From positions 17,732,001 to 17,796,000 of the forward strand of contig CM060731.1 of assembly GCA_030704615.1 (NCBI GenBank): DNA of 64,000 nt. Direction: 5' to 3'. Positions 11,712 to 23,300 of the stretch are shown here, piece by piece. Numbering within the stretch: position 1 is the first letter of the stretch; each line of letters begins with the position of its first letter. Under the pieces are notes generated by a model that did not search any database, was not told where the DNA came from, and saw only the letters and a program-made list of their open reading frames with translations. The DNA is from Takakia lepidozioides (lineage: Eukaryota; Streptophyta; Takakiopsida; Takakiales; Takakiaceae). The position numbers and the translations under genes are program-made.

Positions 11712-13694
11712 ATGGCGAAGACAATGGCCGCAGCTGTAGCTGTGCTTGCGGTATTTTGCATCTGTTTCCTGCAGAGTGTGCAGGGGTTCTATCTGCCGGG
11801 TAGCTACATGCATGGCTATGAAAAGGGCAAGGAACTGGCGGTTAAGGTCAATTCCATCACCTCGATCGACTCCGAGCTGCCCTACAGTTACTACAGCCTC
11901 CCATTTTGCAAGCCCAAAGATGGTATCAAGAAAGTAGCCGAGAATCTTGGCGAGCTTCTGATGGGTGACCAGATTGAGAGCTCTCCGTACACGTTCCATA
12001 TGAAGCAGGACGAGTCCAGTGTCAAACTCTGCCACTCGAAACCCCTGTCAGAGAATGACGTGAAGCATTTGAAGCAGCGGATCGACGACTACTATCAGAT
12101 CAATCTCATTTTGGACAACCTTCCGGTGACAAGGTTCACTCGGCAAACGGCGGAGTCTAAAGTTGCCATGCGGTGGACCGGATTTCCTATCGGTTATGAA
12201 CAGAACAAAAATTACTACATTTACAATCACCTCAAGTTCAACGTGTTGATCCATGAATACGAGGATACCATCGGTTCCGTGGGCTCTGTCATGGCTACAG
12301 GTGATGGGATCGATGCCTTGCCCACAGGAACTGGTAGAAATATGTCAGGCACATTTATGGTGGTTGGTTTTGAGGTGGTACCCTGCAGTATCCCTCGTGC
12401 TGGGGATGCGCTTACATTGCCTGAACTTGGCAATCTCAAGCAGGCTCCTTGTACTGCGGATGGCCCACACCAGCCAATCAAGCTTGGGGAGCAGATTGTG
12501 TTCTCTTATGATGTGCACTTTGAAGTTAGCTCGATCCGGTGGCCTAGCCGATGGGATGCGTACCTTAAGATGGAGGGTGCACGGGTGCATTGGTTCTCTA
12601 TCCTGAACTCGCTCATGGTCATTTCGTTCCTTACTGGCATCGTGTTTATCATCTTCTTAAGAACTGTGCGTCGAGATCTGACCAAGTATGAAGAGCTCGA
12701 CAAAGAAGCCCAGGCACAAATGACTGAGGAACTATCCGGGTGGAAGCTGGTGGTGGGTGATGTATTTCGGGCGCCAACTCACCCTCAGCTTCTCTGTGTT
12801 GTTGTTGGGGATGGGGTTCAAATCACGGGCATGGCCATTGTTACCATTTTGTTTGCAGCATTTGGGTTCATGTCGCCTGCATCGCGAGGCATGTTACTTA
12901 CTGGCATGGTGCTGCTGTATCTCTTTTTGGGGATTGCTGCTGGTTATGTGGGTTCCAGGTTGTGGTGCACCATCAAGGGTGATTCCAAAGGCTGGAGGAC
13001 AATTTCGTGGCGGGTGGCTTGTTTCTTCCCAGGCATTGCCTTCAGCATACTCACTGTGCTGAACTTCATTTTGTGGGCAAACGATAGTACAGGCGCCATC
13101 CCCATATATCTCTTCTTCATCCTGCTACTTCTATGGTTTGGGATCTCTGTACCGCTGACATTGTTGGGAGGCTATTTGGGCGCACGAGCGGAGCCTATCA
13201 AGTACCCTGTGCGCACCAACCAGATTCCCCGGGAAGTTCCCCCCCAAAAGTACCCTTCATGGCTGCTGGTGTTGGGCGCCGGGACTCTACCCTTCGGGAC
13301 GCTCTTCATTGAGCTGTTTTTCATCATGTCCAGCATCTGGATGGGCCGTGTATACTATGTGTTTGGGTTTCTGTTTGTGGTGTTAGTGCTGCTGGTGATT
13401 GTGTGTGCGGAGGTATCAGTGGTGCTCACCTACATGCATCTATGTGTGGAGGACCATCGGTGGTGGTGGAAGTCCTTCTTTGCATCTGGCTCAGTGGCAC
13501 TCTACGTCTTCCTATACTCCATCAACTACTTAGTTCTTGATTTGCATAGTTTGAGTGGGCCGGTATCAGCTGTTCTGTATATGGGCTACTCAGTGATGAT
13601 GGCTCTTGCCATCATGTTTGCAACAGGCACTATAGGGTTTCTGACATCCTTCTACTTTGTGCACTATCTCTTCTCCTCTGTGAAGCTCGACTAG
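11712..13694 (+). CDS. Transmembrane 9 superfamily (TM9SF / endomembrane protein 70) protein, intronless
   Basis: A 660-residue nonaspanin in one exon, near the usual family length (about 590-680). It starts with a signal peptide (MAKTMAAAVAVLAVFCICFL, cleaved near QSVQG) and a lumenal domain beginning GFYLPGSYMHGY, with SELPYSYYSLPFC, as in the family. From about residue 297 to the end there are nine or so hydrophobic segments, with family signatures such as SWRVACFFPGIAFSI and the C-terminal block FLTSFYFVHYLFSSVKLD. The last residues fit the KxD/E COPI-binding motif that retains plant EMP12 in the Golgi, so a Golgi membrane location is expected. Several plant members are intronless. I chose the ATG at 11712 because the signal peptide starts there. 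The exact paralogue is not assigned. Confidence 0.96.
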   Translation: MAKTMAAAVAVLAVFCICFLQSVQGFYLPGSYMHGYEKGKELAVKVNSITSIDSELPYSYYSLPFCKPKDGIKKVAENLGELLMGDQIESSPYTFHMKQDESSVKLCHSKPLSENDVKHLKQRIDDYYQINLILDNLPVTRFTRQTAESKVAMRWTGFPIGYEQNKNYYIYNHLKFNVLIHEYEDTIGSVGSVMATGDGIDALPTGTGRNMSGTFMVVGFEVVPCSIPRAGDALTLPELGNLKQAPCTADGPHQPIKLGEQIVFSYDVHFEVSSIRWPSRWDAYLKMEGARVHWFSILNSLMVISFLTGIVFIIFLRTVRRDLTKYEELDKEAQAQMTEELSGWKLVVGDVFRAPTHPQLLCVVVGDGVQITGMAIVTILFAAFGFMSPASRGMLLTGMVLLYLFLGIAAGYVGSRLWCTIKGDSKGWRTISWRVACFFPGIAFSILTVLNFILWANDSTGAIPIYLFFILLLLWFGISVPLTLLGGYLGARAEPIKYPVRTNQIPREVPPQKYPSWLLVLGAGTLPFGTLFIELFFIMSSIWMGRVYYVFGFLFVVLVLLVIVCAEVSVVLTYMHLCVEDHRWWWKSFFASGSVALYVFLYSINYLVLDLHSLSGPVSAVLYMGYSVMMALAIMFATGTIGFLTSFYFVHYLFSSVKLD

Positions 13695-14193
13695 TTGTCA
13701 TTTTGGTGCACCAGCCAGGTGGGGTTAGGTTTTGGAATGGAAGAGGCTACAGGCAGGTTAGATTGTCAGGCAGTGGAACAATTGGTTTGCCCTTTGTGAC
13801 AGGTTAAGATGAGGGCTGAATAGGCAAGACAAAAGTGAGATGCAGCATTTTAGGACTGCGCGTGGAGGAGTGGTTAAGCACTCTTCTGTCTATGATGAGT
13901 ATCCTAGAAGGCAATAATATAGTATGCACTGATTTGCACCAAAATTTGAGAAGGTCTATGTTACAGACAATTCATTCCATTGCTGTGATGATCACCTTTT
14001 CTGTCCAGTTCATGGCAGGCAGAGTGGAGTATTGCACATACTGGCAACATCTTTACGCACAGAGGGAAAATCAAAACAGACTTACTGTTGGACTTCTATA
14101 CAAAATAACAAAAGTGGGTGTAGAGAAAGGGGGTTTCACCACAAGCAACTTGAGGAGACATGGATCACTGCAAGGTAGAGTCTAGAAATGGTC
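13695..14193. other. 3' flank of the TM9SF gene; no further gene seen
   Basis: Probable 3' UTR and spacer. A short open frame at 13835-14185 has no recognisable similarity. Confidence 0.5.
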
Positions 14194-14285
14194 TTCTTCG
14201 AGTTTGGGCTATTTTGTCTCCTTGCTTCATAAGCCTGAGTTGGAGTACAGCTTGAAGGCACCCAGCCTGTGTGGTTGGTTGGAGA
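14194..14285. repeat. Dispersed direct repeat, copy 2 (pairs with 30-126)
   Basis: Nearly identical to 30-126, sharing TTTGGGCTATTTTGTCTCC and AAGGCACCCAGCCTGT. The two copies are about 14.2 kb apart in the same orientation. Confidence 0.8.
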
Positions 14286-14699
14286 ACGTTAGGTGTGTGT
14301 TTTTGAAGGGTAATGGACGTCAGTAACTTTTGGTCAAGAAATACAAGGTGAATCAAAGATGAAGTGATACCTGCTAGAGGCAGTCATCCTTCGATGGGCT
14401 GCAAGTATGTTGGGATGTTAAGCAATCTTTAAGTTCTGTTTTTGGATGAGAATCTGCTTGACAATCCAGTGTGAGACACCATTGTCAGATGCACCCCAGC
14501 AGTTGTGTTGCTATGTAGCTCATTCATGAAGAAGGCATCTCTCTTGTTCATGATGCTGTTGTACCAAGACATGCATCATGGAATGAAGCCAGATGGAGGG
14601 TCTCAGAAATGAAGGGTGCAAGACCCATGCTACGGGCAGCAGTTGTATGTGTTATCTGAGGTGACACACTCTTATTGGTCTTTGCTGTTCCTGTTCATT

Positions 14700-14848
14700 G
14701 CTCTGTGGGTCTGGGGTTCAATCCCCTGTTAGTTTCATCGGCCTCTGGGCTGGGTCTCATTCCTGTATAAGGGGGTTATTTTTCCTCTCAATAAAGTGCC
14801 TGAATTGTAGAGAAAAGAAAAAGCGCAAATTCATCAATGTGCAAAATA

Positions 14849-14890
<42 letters not shown>
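14700..14890. repeat. B-box-like sequence and (TC)n microsatellite
   Basis: CTGGGGTTCAATCCCCTG near 14710 is a good Pol III B box with its T-arm pairing, but no complete tRNA cloverleaf can be folded around it. A tRNA-derived SINE head is possible. A run of about 18 TC dinucleotides follows at 14850-14887. Confidence 0.4.
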
Positions 14891-15287
14891 CTATCCAAGG
14901 TATTTCAAGTGAAGCACTCATACTAGTTCCCTCTCTCCTTCCAAGACAAACATAACATGCACCCATTTGCTAGGTATCTCCAACTACAATCCTAGACAGA
15001 GAGAGAGAACAGAGAAGAAATGCCAGGAAAAGAGAGAAAAAATTGGATAGACAAAGATTTTGTCCTTGTATTTTTATGTGAAAAGGGGAAAAAGGAAACA
15101 CCCCGGAGTGACCGTTCACAAATCAGCCAGGCCCCTTAGACAGGAGAGAATAACCTCTTTCAAAGTACCCGCGCCGACCACAAGGCTGAGAAGACTATAT
15201 AGTATACCTATCACACCGAACATCCTTGTAATTTTTTTTTGTCTCCTTGTATAATTAATGTAGTCTTTAAAAAAAAACAAATAATGA

Positions 15288-15440
15288 ACAGGGGACAGAG
15301 GCCCTGAAAATAATTAGAAGAAGTGGAAAAAATAACCACCCTGAGGCCGTGAAGGCTTACAGTGTAGTCTAATATTTTCATTTTTTATTTTTATTTTTTC
15401 GAAAGTACAGGGGGATTGTAGCCCTGGAAATTTATTAAAA
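15288..15440. repeat. Two copies of the GGGGACAGAGGCCCTG-type repeat
   Basis: ACAGGGGACAGAGGCCCTG lies near 15290, and a diverged ACAGGGGGATTGTAGCCCTG near 15407 is followed by GAAATTTATTAAAA as at 4266. Both sit beside A- or T-rich runs. Confidence 0.6.
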
Positions 15441-15535
15441 AGGTAAGGAAAAAATACCCTTACAATAAGCCATAAGGCGGATTAATGAGGTTCCACTCCG
15501 AGCCTGAAGTCCAGATGAGAGAGAAAGAAGGGATC

Positions 15536-15685
15536 AAGCAGAGATAAAGAGCCACCGAAATTGCTCTCCAACTAAGTCTAAGGAAGCAGAGATAAAGAGC
15601 CACCGAAATTGCTCTCCAACTAAGTCTAAGGAAGCAGAGATAAAGAGCCACCGAAATTGCTCTCCAACTAAGTCTAAGGAAGCAG
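15536..15685. repeat. Tandem repeat, period 48 bp, about three copies
   Basis: The unit holding GCAGAGATAAAGAGCCACCG and AAATTGCTCTCCAACTAAGT is repeated three times with essentially no differences, starting near 15538, 15586 and 15634. Confidence 0.9.
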
Positions 15686-15779
15686 AGGAAAGAGAGAGCA
15701 GCAAGTGCACCCTAACTATGCAAAGGGTGTAATGGGCTAGGCCCCTTTAACAACCTACAGCAAGAAATATTCATATATG

Positions 15780-16924
15780 GGTAGCTACTAGATACTGGAG
15801 CCTGTATTTTTTTATTTTATTTTTTTTCTTTATGCAACAGGGGACAGAGGCCCTGGGAAAACTGTCTTAGAATTATATAAGGGAAAAAATTAAAACCGCC
15901 TGTATTTCTATTCATATATTTACAAAAAAACATAAGTATAGAAATTGTTTTAATATATTTAAAGTAAATAGAAAAACACGTCACACACGCATCTGGCCAA
16001 TCACGGAGGCGACAGTTGTGGGCAGAGAAGAGAGGCGACAGAGCGAGCAGCAACTGCAATAACGAAGGCGGCTTTGGACAACTGACTGACTGTTACTTAC
16101 TTGCCTCCAATTTCTCAATGCTCCCGCACTCACACTGCAATCCGGCTCCTCCAGCTCCCTCTTGCGGGCTATCCTCGGACGCAGAGGCTTGAATTCTTGA
16201 TGCTTTCATGTCGATTTGATGGATATGTGAATACATTGTATAGAATACCCGAATCCCGCTGAAATTCTACATTAGAACATCCATAAGCAAACAATTGAGT
16301 GTAGACAGTTTTCTTGAACAGCTCAAAGAGCCGAAAGTTGGAAGAAGGCATCGTCACATAAGGCTCAATCAGGTTGGTCGTGCAGTAACAATGGGAGTAC
16401 AACGTAGGTGAAGGCCATGACCAGATTCCCGAGATACTGTGGAGGATTAATAAGGTGATGAGGTTTGTGTGCTGTAATAATTTTGTGAGGCGGATTATGA
16501 TGATGGCGTGCACTGTACATTCAATGTCACATGGCCGTGACATAGACCTAACGTCCCACCGGTAGGTAGAGCAACCGACTCCCACTACATGGTGGGGATG
16601 TTTGTGATTTTGTAAGAAAGCTAGGCTGAAATGCTCAAGCTCTGGCGGTAGGGTGGTTCTGGCTGTGGTGCAAGAGATCTATTGGAATGAGTTATGGATG
16701 TCCAGGGCTGCTGCTGCATTTAGTGGCGGGGTGAGAGGGCAGGTGCGTGATTACGTACATTCCCAGATACATGCTTGTCTTGTGATCTGGTGCGGATAGA
16801 GAGCTGCTTGCGTCATTAATTTTGTTGGTTGCGTTAACAATGATGATGAGCATATGGGGGGTTTCAAATGCATGAGTCTTCTTGCGGATAGGCAGATCAA
16901 CGATTTTCTTGAATTGATTCTTCA
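15780..16924. other. No recognisable gene
   Basis: Contains another GGGGACAGAGGCCCTGG copy near 15838 beside T-rich DNA. The rest shows no family I recognise on either strand. Confidence 0.5.
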
Positions 16925-17230
16925 CATTGACCCTGCCAATTCCAGGTGCGGGACAAGAACATGTTGTGGAGTTGAATGAGCATGTCAAGTGCGGAGGCGC
17001 TTCCTACCTACCCCAAGATCCAAGCCACAGTAGCTCAACAACCATAATTGCGTCACTTACTCCCAAGGTCATTCTTCATCTACTTCAGGCATTCCGGTGA
17101 AGGACCCTCACCATGGAGGAATACATGCAGCAAACGTCCAGATTGCAGCTGTCCATGCAGAACAAGTTCAGCTCCTACTCTGATTTGATGCAGGGCAACG
17201 TGGTTAGCGAAGGAGCCAGCTGTCTGTAGA
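16925..17230 (+). pseudogene. Second fragment of the unrecognised gene seen at 3612-4030
   Basis: HVVELNEH-like sequence near 16960 and NNHNCVTYSQ at about 17030 correspond to VVELLQELNEYLNNHNCAT in the 3.6-4.0 kb fragment. The frame continues with GIPVKDPHHGGIHAANVQIA to a TGA near 17190. Spacing and small frame changes differ from the first copy. No start or splice structure linking it to the DCD gene was seen, although it lies only about 75 bp upstream of that gene's first ATG, so an upstream exon role cannot be excluded. Confidence 0.45.
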
Positions 17231-17304
17231 GATCTGCAACAAGCTCTTCACTTACGAGTCAGGAAATTCTCAATCAACCATAGGCTTCTCGAACCTTCGC
17301 ATAC

Positions 17305-20300
17305 ATGGAAGACGCCCCCCGGCTTCCAAAATGGGCCCAAAGGGCCCAGTGGAGGTCTGGCTCCTTTGGGGTATCGTCACCGAGTGTTTTTCGTAGGCTA
17401 GGCCCGGTACGTCCATATGTACGGGAGCCGGTTGCTGATCCACCTCTTGCAGGAATGATATTTGGGTGCACAACTAAAACTTATCATGAGTGCATGAGGC
17501 TGCAGCTGTTTGGATTGCCACTCAACAACAAGAGCCAGGTAAGACGAATCCAACAAAATGTCTTAAAGTTTGACGGAGAGGACAGGCCAGTGCAAAAAAC
17601 TCTCCTTCAGTTTTCATTCAGGAGAAGGAACCACTCTGCACTTGAGAGAACTTGCCATGGAACTTACACCTATTGATCCAGTTTTTTTGGAATGATGCAG
17701 GTGCTTCGGGTAGTCCCTGGTTCCAAGCTCTTCCTCTTCAATTTTCGAGTCAAGGAAATGTCAGGAATCTTTGAGGCAACCTCGTATGGAGGCTTGAGTA
17801 TTATGCCAGGTGCCTTTGCCAATTTTGGCTCATTTCCAGCACAGGTCACCCTCTTATCTTTACAGCTCCTGGTCTGGTGTTATAATTACAATCATCCCAC
17901 ACTCGGTAATTTCATAAGGCAAACACGGGCGCCTATTTTGTTAAGCATATATGCTGTCACTCTGCTAGCATGCTGTACAATGGGACTGGCAAAGGTCTTG
18001 CGGTGGGTGAATAACAGTAGAACTCCCATTTACTCAGTTGAGTATGATCGGCCACTGCTGCCTCACATTTCCTTACTGTTTGGAGCAGTTAAATTAAGAT
18101 AACACAGTTCCATACTACGATCTCAACGAATCAGAGAGGTTTTATGCTTTGAGGTCCAATCAAATTCTACTAAATGTGTGGGTAGATGTTGTGTTTGTTG
18201 CAGGTCAAAATCCGTTGCATTGATGAGTGCCCCAATTTGCCAGAAGATGTCTTTAAAGAAGCCATACGGGAAAACTACATCGATAGGCACAAGTTCACGT
18301 ATGAGCTGACCACAAGTCAAGTAAGTTCTATGAGTTCTAACTCTTGAATTGGAGTCTCCTCTGGTCTGAAATGCAAATATCGGATGCAAAGTCAGCCTAG
18401 CAAGCTTAGAAGTGATGCTTTGCACTTAGAAGGGGTTTCTCAGTGGCATTCTTTTGGGTCCCAGATTGACTAAAGGACCAATGTCATCCTGTCATCTCCT
18501 CCTTATCGGTTCTTCTCTTGAGGAAGGTGTCAGTTATAGTGGGTTACTTTGTGTCTCAGCGCAAAACATGTGGTGGGTTTCATGAACCTGGAGGTTTCTT
18601 GTCACTTGCTTCGTGAAAATGCCCTTAACTGCCGACGGAGGAGACGTGTCTTGTTGGTGGGTCAGACACCACAATAGCCTGATCATACCTCCACTGGCAA
18701 CTGATATTGTATTGAAAGGTTGCCTCTCTGGTATAGCAGACTAATGCATCCATTCTATCTCTGCACGGCTGCACCTCCTCAACATGATCATTTGCAGTAG
18801 GTCTTAGCAACTGACAGTCCAGAATACATTAAGTTTCAAGTAGACATCCCGAGTGAAAAATTACACAAAGTGCAATGCTAGGCTTTCATTGAAACGATGT
18901 TGCTCTGAAGTCCTTAGAGTAATGTCTCATATGTGATTTTGGTCCCATGTGTGTCTTTGGTTTTTGGTTTGCCGTCGCATGTGTCATGGGCATGTTGAGA
19001 ACCTATATGTGAGGATATTCTTTGAACAGGTCCAGAGACTCATGGATTTATTTAGGAGGGAGGCCCATTTGTGTGGATTACATTCCCAGACTGTGCAGAG
19101 TAATCAGATTTCAACTCAGCCTGATCTTCAAAGACCACAAAGAGAGACTAAACTGAAGAAAAAGCACAAAAAGCGTCAGAAGGTTCGTGCAACATATTAA
19201 GCCATGTCCAGCATATATTGTGAATGTCATGCATGTGCGTGTATGTCTAATTCATCAGAATTTTTAAGCAACATTTATTGTTTTGCATTGGAGTTAAAAG
19301 AGTTTATAAGACCGACAGATGAGATGCAGACCGACAGGGAATGATCAAGACTGAGAGAGATGGTGGAGAGTGTGGCTTTATGTATTCGTCTATTCATCAT
19401 CTGTGTCTGTGCATATGTGTGTGCAAAAGCAGGTCGGTGAAGGTGAGACCAGTGTTGGGATTGTGCAGTCATCTGCCGAAGGCGGGTTAGTGATGTCCAA
19501 AGCAAGTCCCTCTGCGCTACTTCCTCCTACTCCTGCAGTGACAGTTTCTCCTGGGGCTCCAAACTGCTTAGCTGAATCTTGTGTGCGGAAATCCATCAAT
19601 GACCAGTGCAATGATCCAAGTCACTCCACCGATTCATCTGGAATCAAGGAAGTAAAGCCTGAAACAAAGAACAGCTGCCAGCAGTCAGCAGTTCAAAGCC
19701 TGGAGAGGACAGCCGAGTCAACTGCCATTGCTTTCATGACAGACTGCTTGGCACCAACTGCCAAGACTATTGACACATCAGCTTCTTCTGCTCTTCAGAA
19801 AGTGCCTGAGGGCTTACCATGTGGATCCTGCAATGTAGTTATAGTGCAAGAGGCAGAAATGTCACCTGTCTGCACAGGAGTGGAGAGCACAGTGTCTGCA
19901 GTTGGGGGATTGTCAGATAAAAAGAAATTAAGTCTTGTAGAGAAAGCTGGTTTGGCACTGGAGATTGGGGGAACGTTGGGCATGGGGAAAGAGACTGCAG
20001 TCCTAGCTAGTGATGACAAAATGGTGACTGAGGTGGCTCTTTCATGGGCCACATCCCAGATTCTGGAGGGATTACGAGGTGAGCTTGGAAATGTAGGGGC
20101 AATAAAGAGTGAAGAAAAAAGATTTTTGTCACCGCAAGTTACTATTGACAGGCAACACAGTCTGGAGGATGATGAACAGGAGAAAGGAATGGAAAGGAAG
20201 TTACAACCCTCAGTTTCTGTCATGGTCCAAGGGCTTCCCAGTCCTAAGGCCAGTGCACCAGATACCACTTTGGAAGCTGATAAATTGCAACACAGGTCTA

Positions 20301-23300
20301 CTGAGAGCAAAAAGTTGCTGTCTTCTAAACTGGTTCTTGCAGCATCAGAGGTGCCAACCTTGCCAGCTGGAGAATGGTCGGCTAGGACAGTTGAGTCAAC
20401 TTCCAATGCTTTCACAGGAGACAGCTTGGCGCCAACTGCCAGAACCCATACATTAGCTTCTTCTGCTATTCTCGATGCGGCTGAGAACTTATTACTTGCA
20501 GTGTCAATGGAGAGTGAAGGGATTTCGTGGGGCCTTGAGGAAAGGAAAATAGCCGCTGGGCGTGGTGGTTCTGAGGAGTTCGAGGTTGCAGTTTCTGTTA
20601 GTGGTAGTGGATCTACGGTGATGAAGTCATCACTACCAGTTGCAATGGACAGACAATGTAGTTTGGAAGATATTGCTTTGAAGCAGGTTGAGCAACAGGA
20701 GAGGAGGCCTGAAATTGAAATAGAATCTTCAGGTTTTGTGATGCTCGAAGAGTCTCCCACAATTGGTGTCCCAGATCCCACTCTTGAAGTTGAGGAATTA
20801 CACCATAACCTTACAGAGAGCAAGGATATGACTTCTTCTGGACCAGTTCTGACCGCACTAGACGTAGGATCCCTTCCTGCAGTTGAATGCGTGGTGAGGC
20901 CAGTTGGGTCAACTTCCAAGGCATTCACTGGAGACAGCTTGGCATCAACTGTCACAACCCCTCGTAAATCAGCTTCTTCTTTTGTACAAAAAATGCCAGA
21001 GAACTTAGCACATGGCTTGCATAATGCAGATGTAGGGTTAGAAGCAGAGATGCCAATTGTCAGCATGGGAGTGGAGGCCAAAGGGTCTGCTGTCAGATTC
21101 ACAGACAAAGAGAACCTACGGCTTGTAGAGAAAGCTGGTTTGGCACTGGAGATGGGGGGAAGGTTGGGCTTGGAGAAAGATACTGCAGTCCTGGCTAGTA
21201 ATGACAAAATGGTGACTGAGGTGGCTTATTCATGGGCCACATCCCAGATTCTGGAGGGATTAGGAGGTCAGCTTGGCACCCTACATGCTCTGAAGATAGA
21301 AGTAGGATCGGTGGGCGTGGAGGGAAGGAATTTACAAGCTGGGCCCTGTTGTCAAGAGGAGTTGGAGCTTGAAGTTTATGCTGGTATTGGTGAATGTATG
21401 GCGACAAATCCATCACTGCAAGTTACTGTTGACAGGCAACATAGTCTGGAGGATGATGGTGCTGTGAAGCTGGTTAATCAAGAGGAGAAAGGAGATGAAA
21501 GAAAGGTACAACCCTCAGTTTCTGTCACAGTCCAAGGGCCTCCCATATCTAAGGCTGGGGCACCAGATACCACTTTGTTGGGCTTGGAGAAAGATACTGC
21601 AGTCCTGGTTAGTAATGACAAAATGGTGACTGAGGTGGCTTATTCATGGGCCACATCCCAGATTCTGGAGGGATTAGGAGGTGAGCTTGGCAACCTACAT
21701 GCTCTGAAGATAGAAGTAGGATCAGTGGGAATGGAGGGAAGGAATTTACAAGCTGGGCCTTGTTGTCAAGAGGAGTTGGAGCTTGAAGTTTATGCTGGTA
21801 TTGGTGAATGTATGGCGACAAATCCATCACTGCAAGTTACTGTTGACAGGCAACATAGTCTGGAGGATGATGGTGCTATGAAGCTGGTTAATCAAGAGGA
21901 GAAAGGAGATGAAAGAAAGGTACAACCCTCAGTTTCTGTCACAGTCCGGCCGCCCATATCTAAGGCTGGTGCACCAGATACCACTTTGGAAGCTGAGAAC
22001 AGGCCTACTGAGAGCTCGGGATTGGTTTCCTCTGAACTAATTCTTGCGGAATCAGACGCACTAACCCTCCCGGTAGTTGAATGCTTGGCGAGGACAGTTG
22101 AGTCCACTTCCAACGCTTTTACAGGAGACAGCTGGGCACTAACTGCCACAGATGTATCAGCTTCTTGTGCTACTCACAACGTGGCTGAGAACATTGGATT
22201 GTGCAGTGCAGCTGCGGGGTGTGAAGGGATACCGTTGGGCCTCCAGGAAGGGAAAGTACACGTTGGATGCTGTGTTACAGAGGAGCTGGAGGTTGCAGTT
22301 TCTCTTAGTGATGTCGTGCTGAAGCCATCAATACCAGTTGCAGTGGACAGGCAACATAGTTTGGAAGATGATATTGCTTCCAAGCTGGTCGAGCAACAGG
22401 AGAAGAGGAATGAAAGTGAGTTAGAATCTTCATGTTTTGTGATGGTCGAAGAGTCTCCCACAACCAAGGCTGGTGTCCCAGATTTCACTCTTGAAATTGA
22501 GGAATTACCTACTGACAGCAAGGCTGTGGCTTCCTCTGAACTAGTTCTTGCAGCATCAGATGTACCTACCCTCCCGGAAGTTGAATGCTCGGCGAGGACA
22601 CTTGAGTCACTAACTGCCACAAACGCCTGTAAATCATCTTCTTCCTTTCTACAGAAAATGCAAGAGAACCTAGCAGTTGGATTGCATAATGCAGCTACAG
22701 GTTTAGAAGCAGAGATGTCACTTCTCAGCAGAGGATTGGAGGCCAAGTGGGCTACTGTCAGATCCACAGACGATGAGAACGTGGGGCTTGTTGAGAAAGC
22801 TGAGACAGGGGAAAGGTTAGGGATGGCAATAGAGCCTACAGTCCTAGCTAGTAATGACAAAATGCTGACTGAGGTGGCTCTCTCATGGGCCACATCTCAG
22901 ATCCTGGAGGAAATAGGAGGTGAGCTTGGAAACCTGGGGGTTCTGAAGAGAGAAGAAAAAGGATTGTTGGGCTTGGAGAGAATGAATATAGAAGGGCAGC
23001 CTTGTGGTCAAGAGGAGTTGGAGCTTGATGTTTCTGCTGTTGTTGGTGAATCGGTGTTGTTGAACCCATTACTGCAAGCTACTGTTGACAACCAACATAG
23101 TCCGGAGGATGATGGTGCCGAGCAACTGGTTACAGAGGAGAAAGGAGAGGACAGGAAGTTACAATCCCCAACTACTTGCATGGTCCAAGGGCCACCCATT
23201 CCTAAGGCCAGTGCACCAGGTACCACTGTGGAAGATGAGCAACTGCATCATAGGTCTACTGAGACTTTACCGATTCATGCAGCATCAGTAGTACAGTCCT

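Noticed and set aside
14705-14725. Possible tRNA gene around a strong B box
   Set aside because: No acceptor stem, D-arm or anticodon arm can be placed at the required distances, so it is only a tRNA-like or SINE-like remnant.
17270-17473. Minus-strand open frame opposite DCD exon 1 (about 67 codons)
   Set aside because: It is antisense to a clear DCD-encoding exon, has no recognisable similarity, and the overlap explains its openness.
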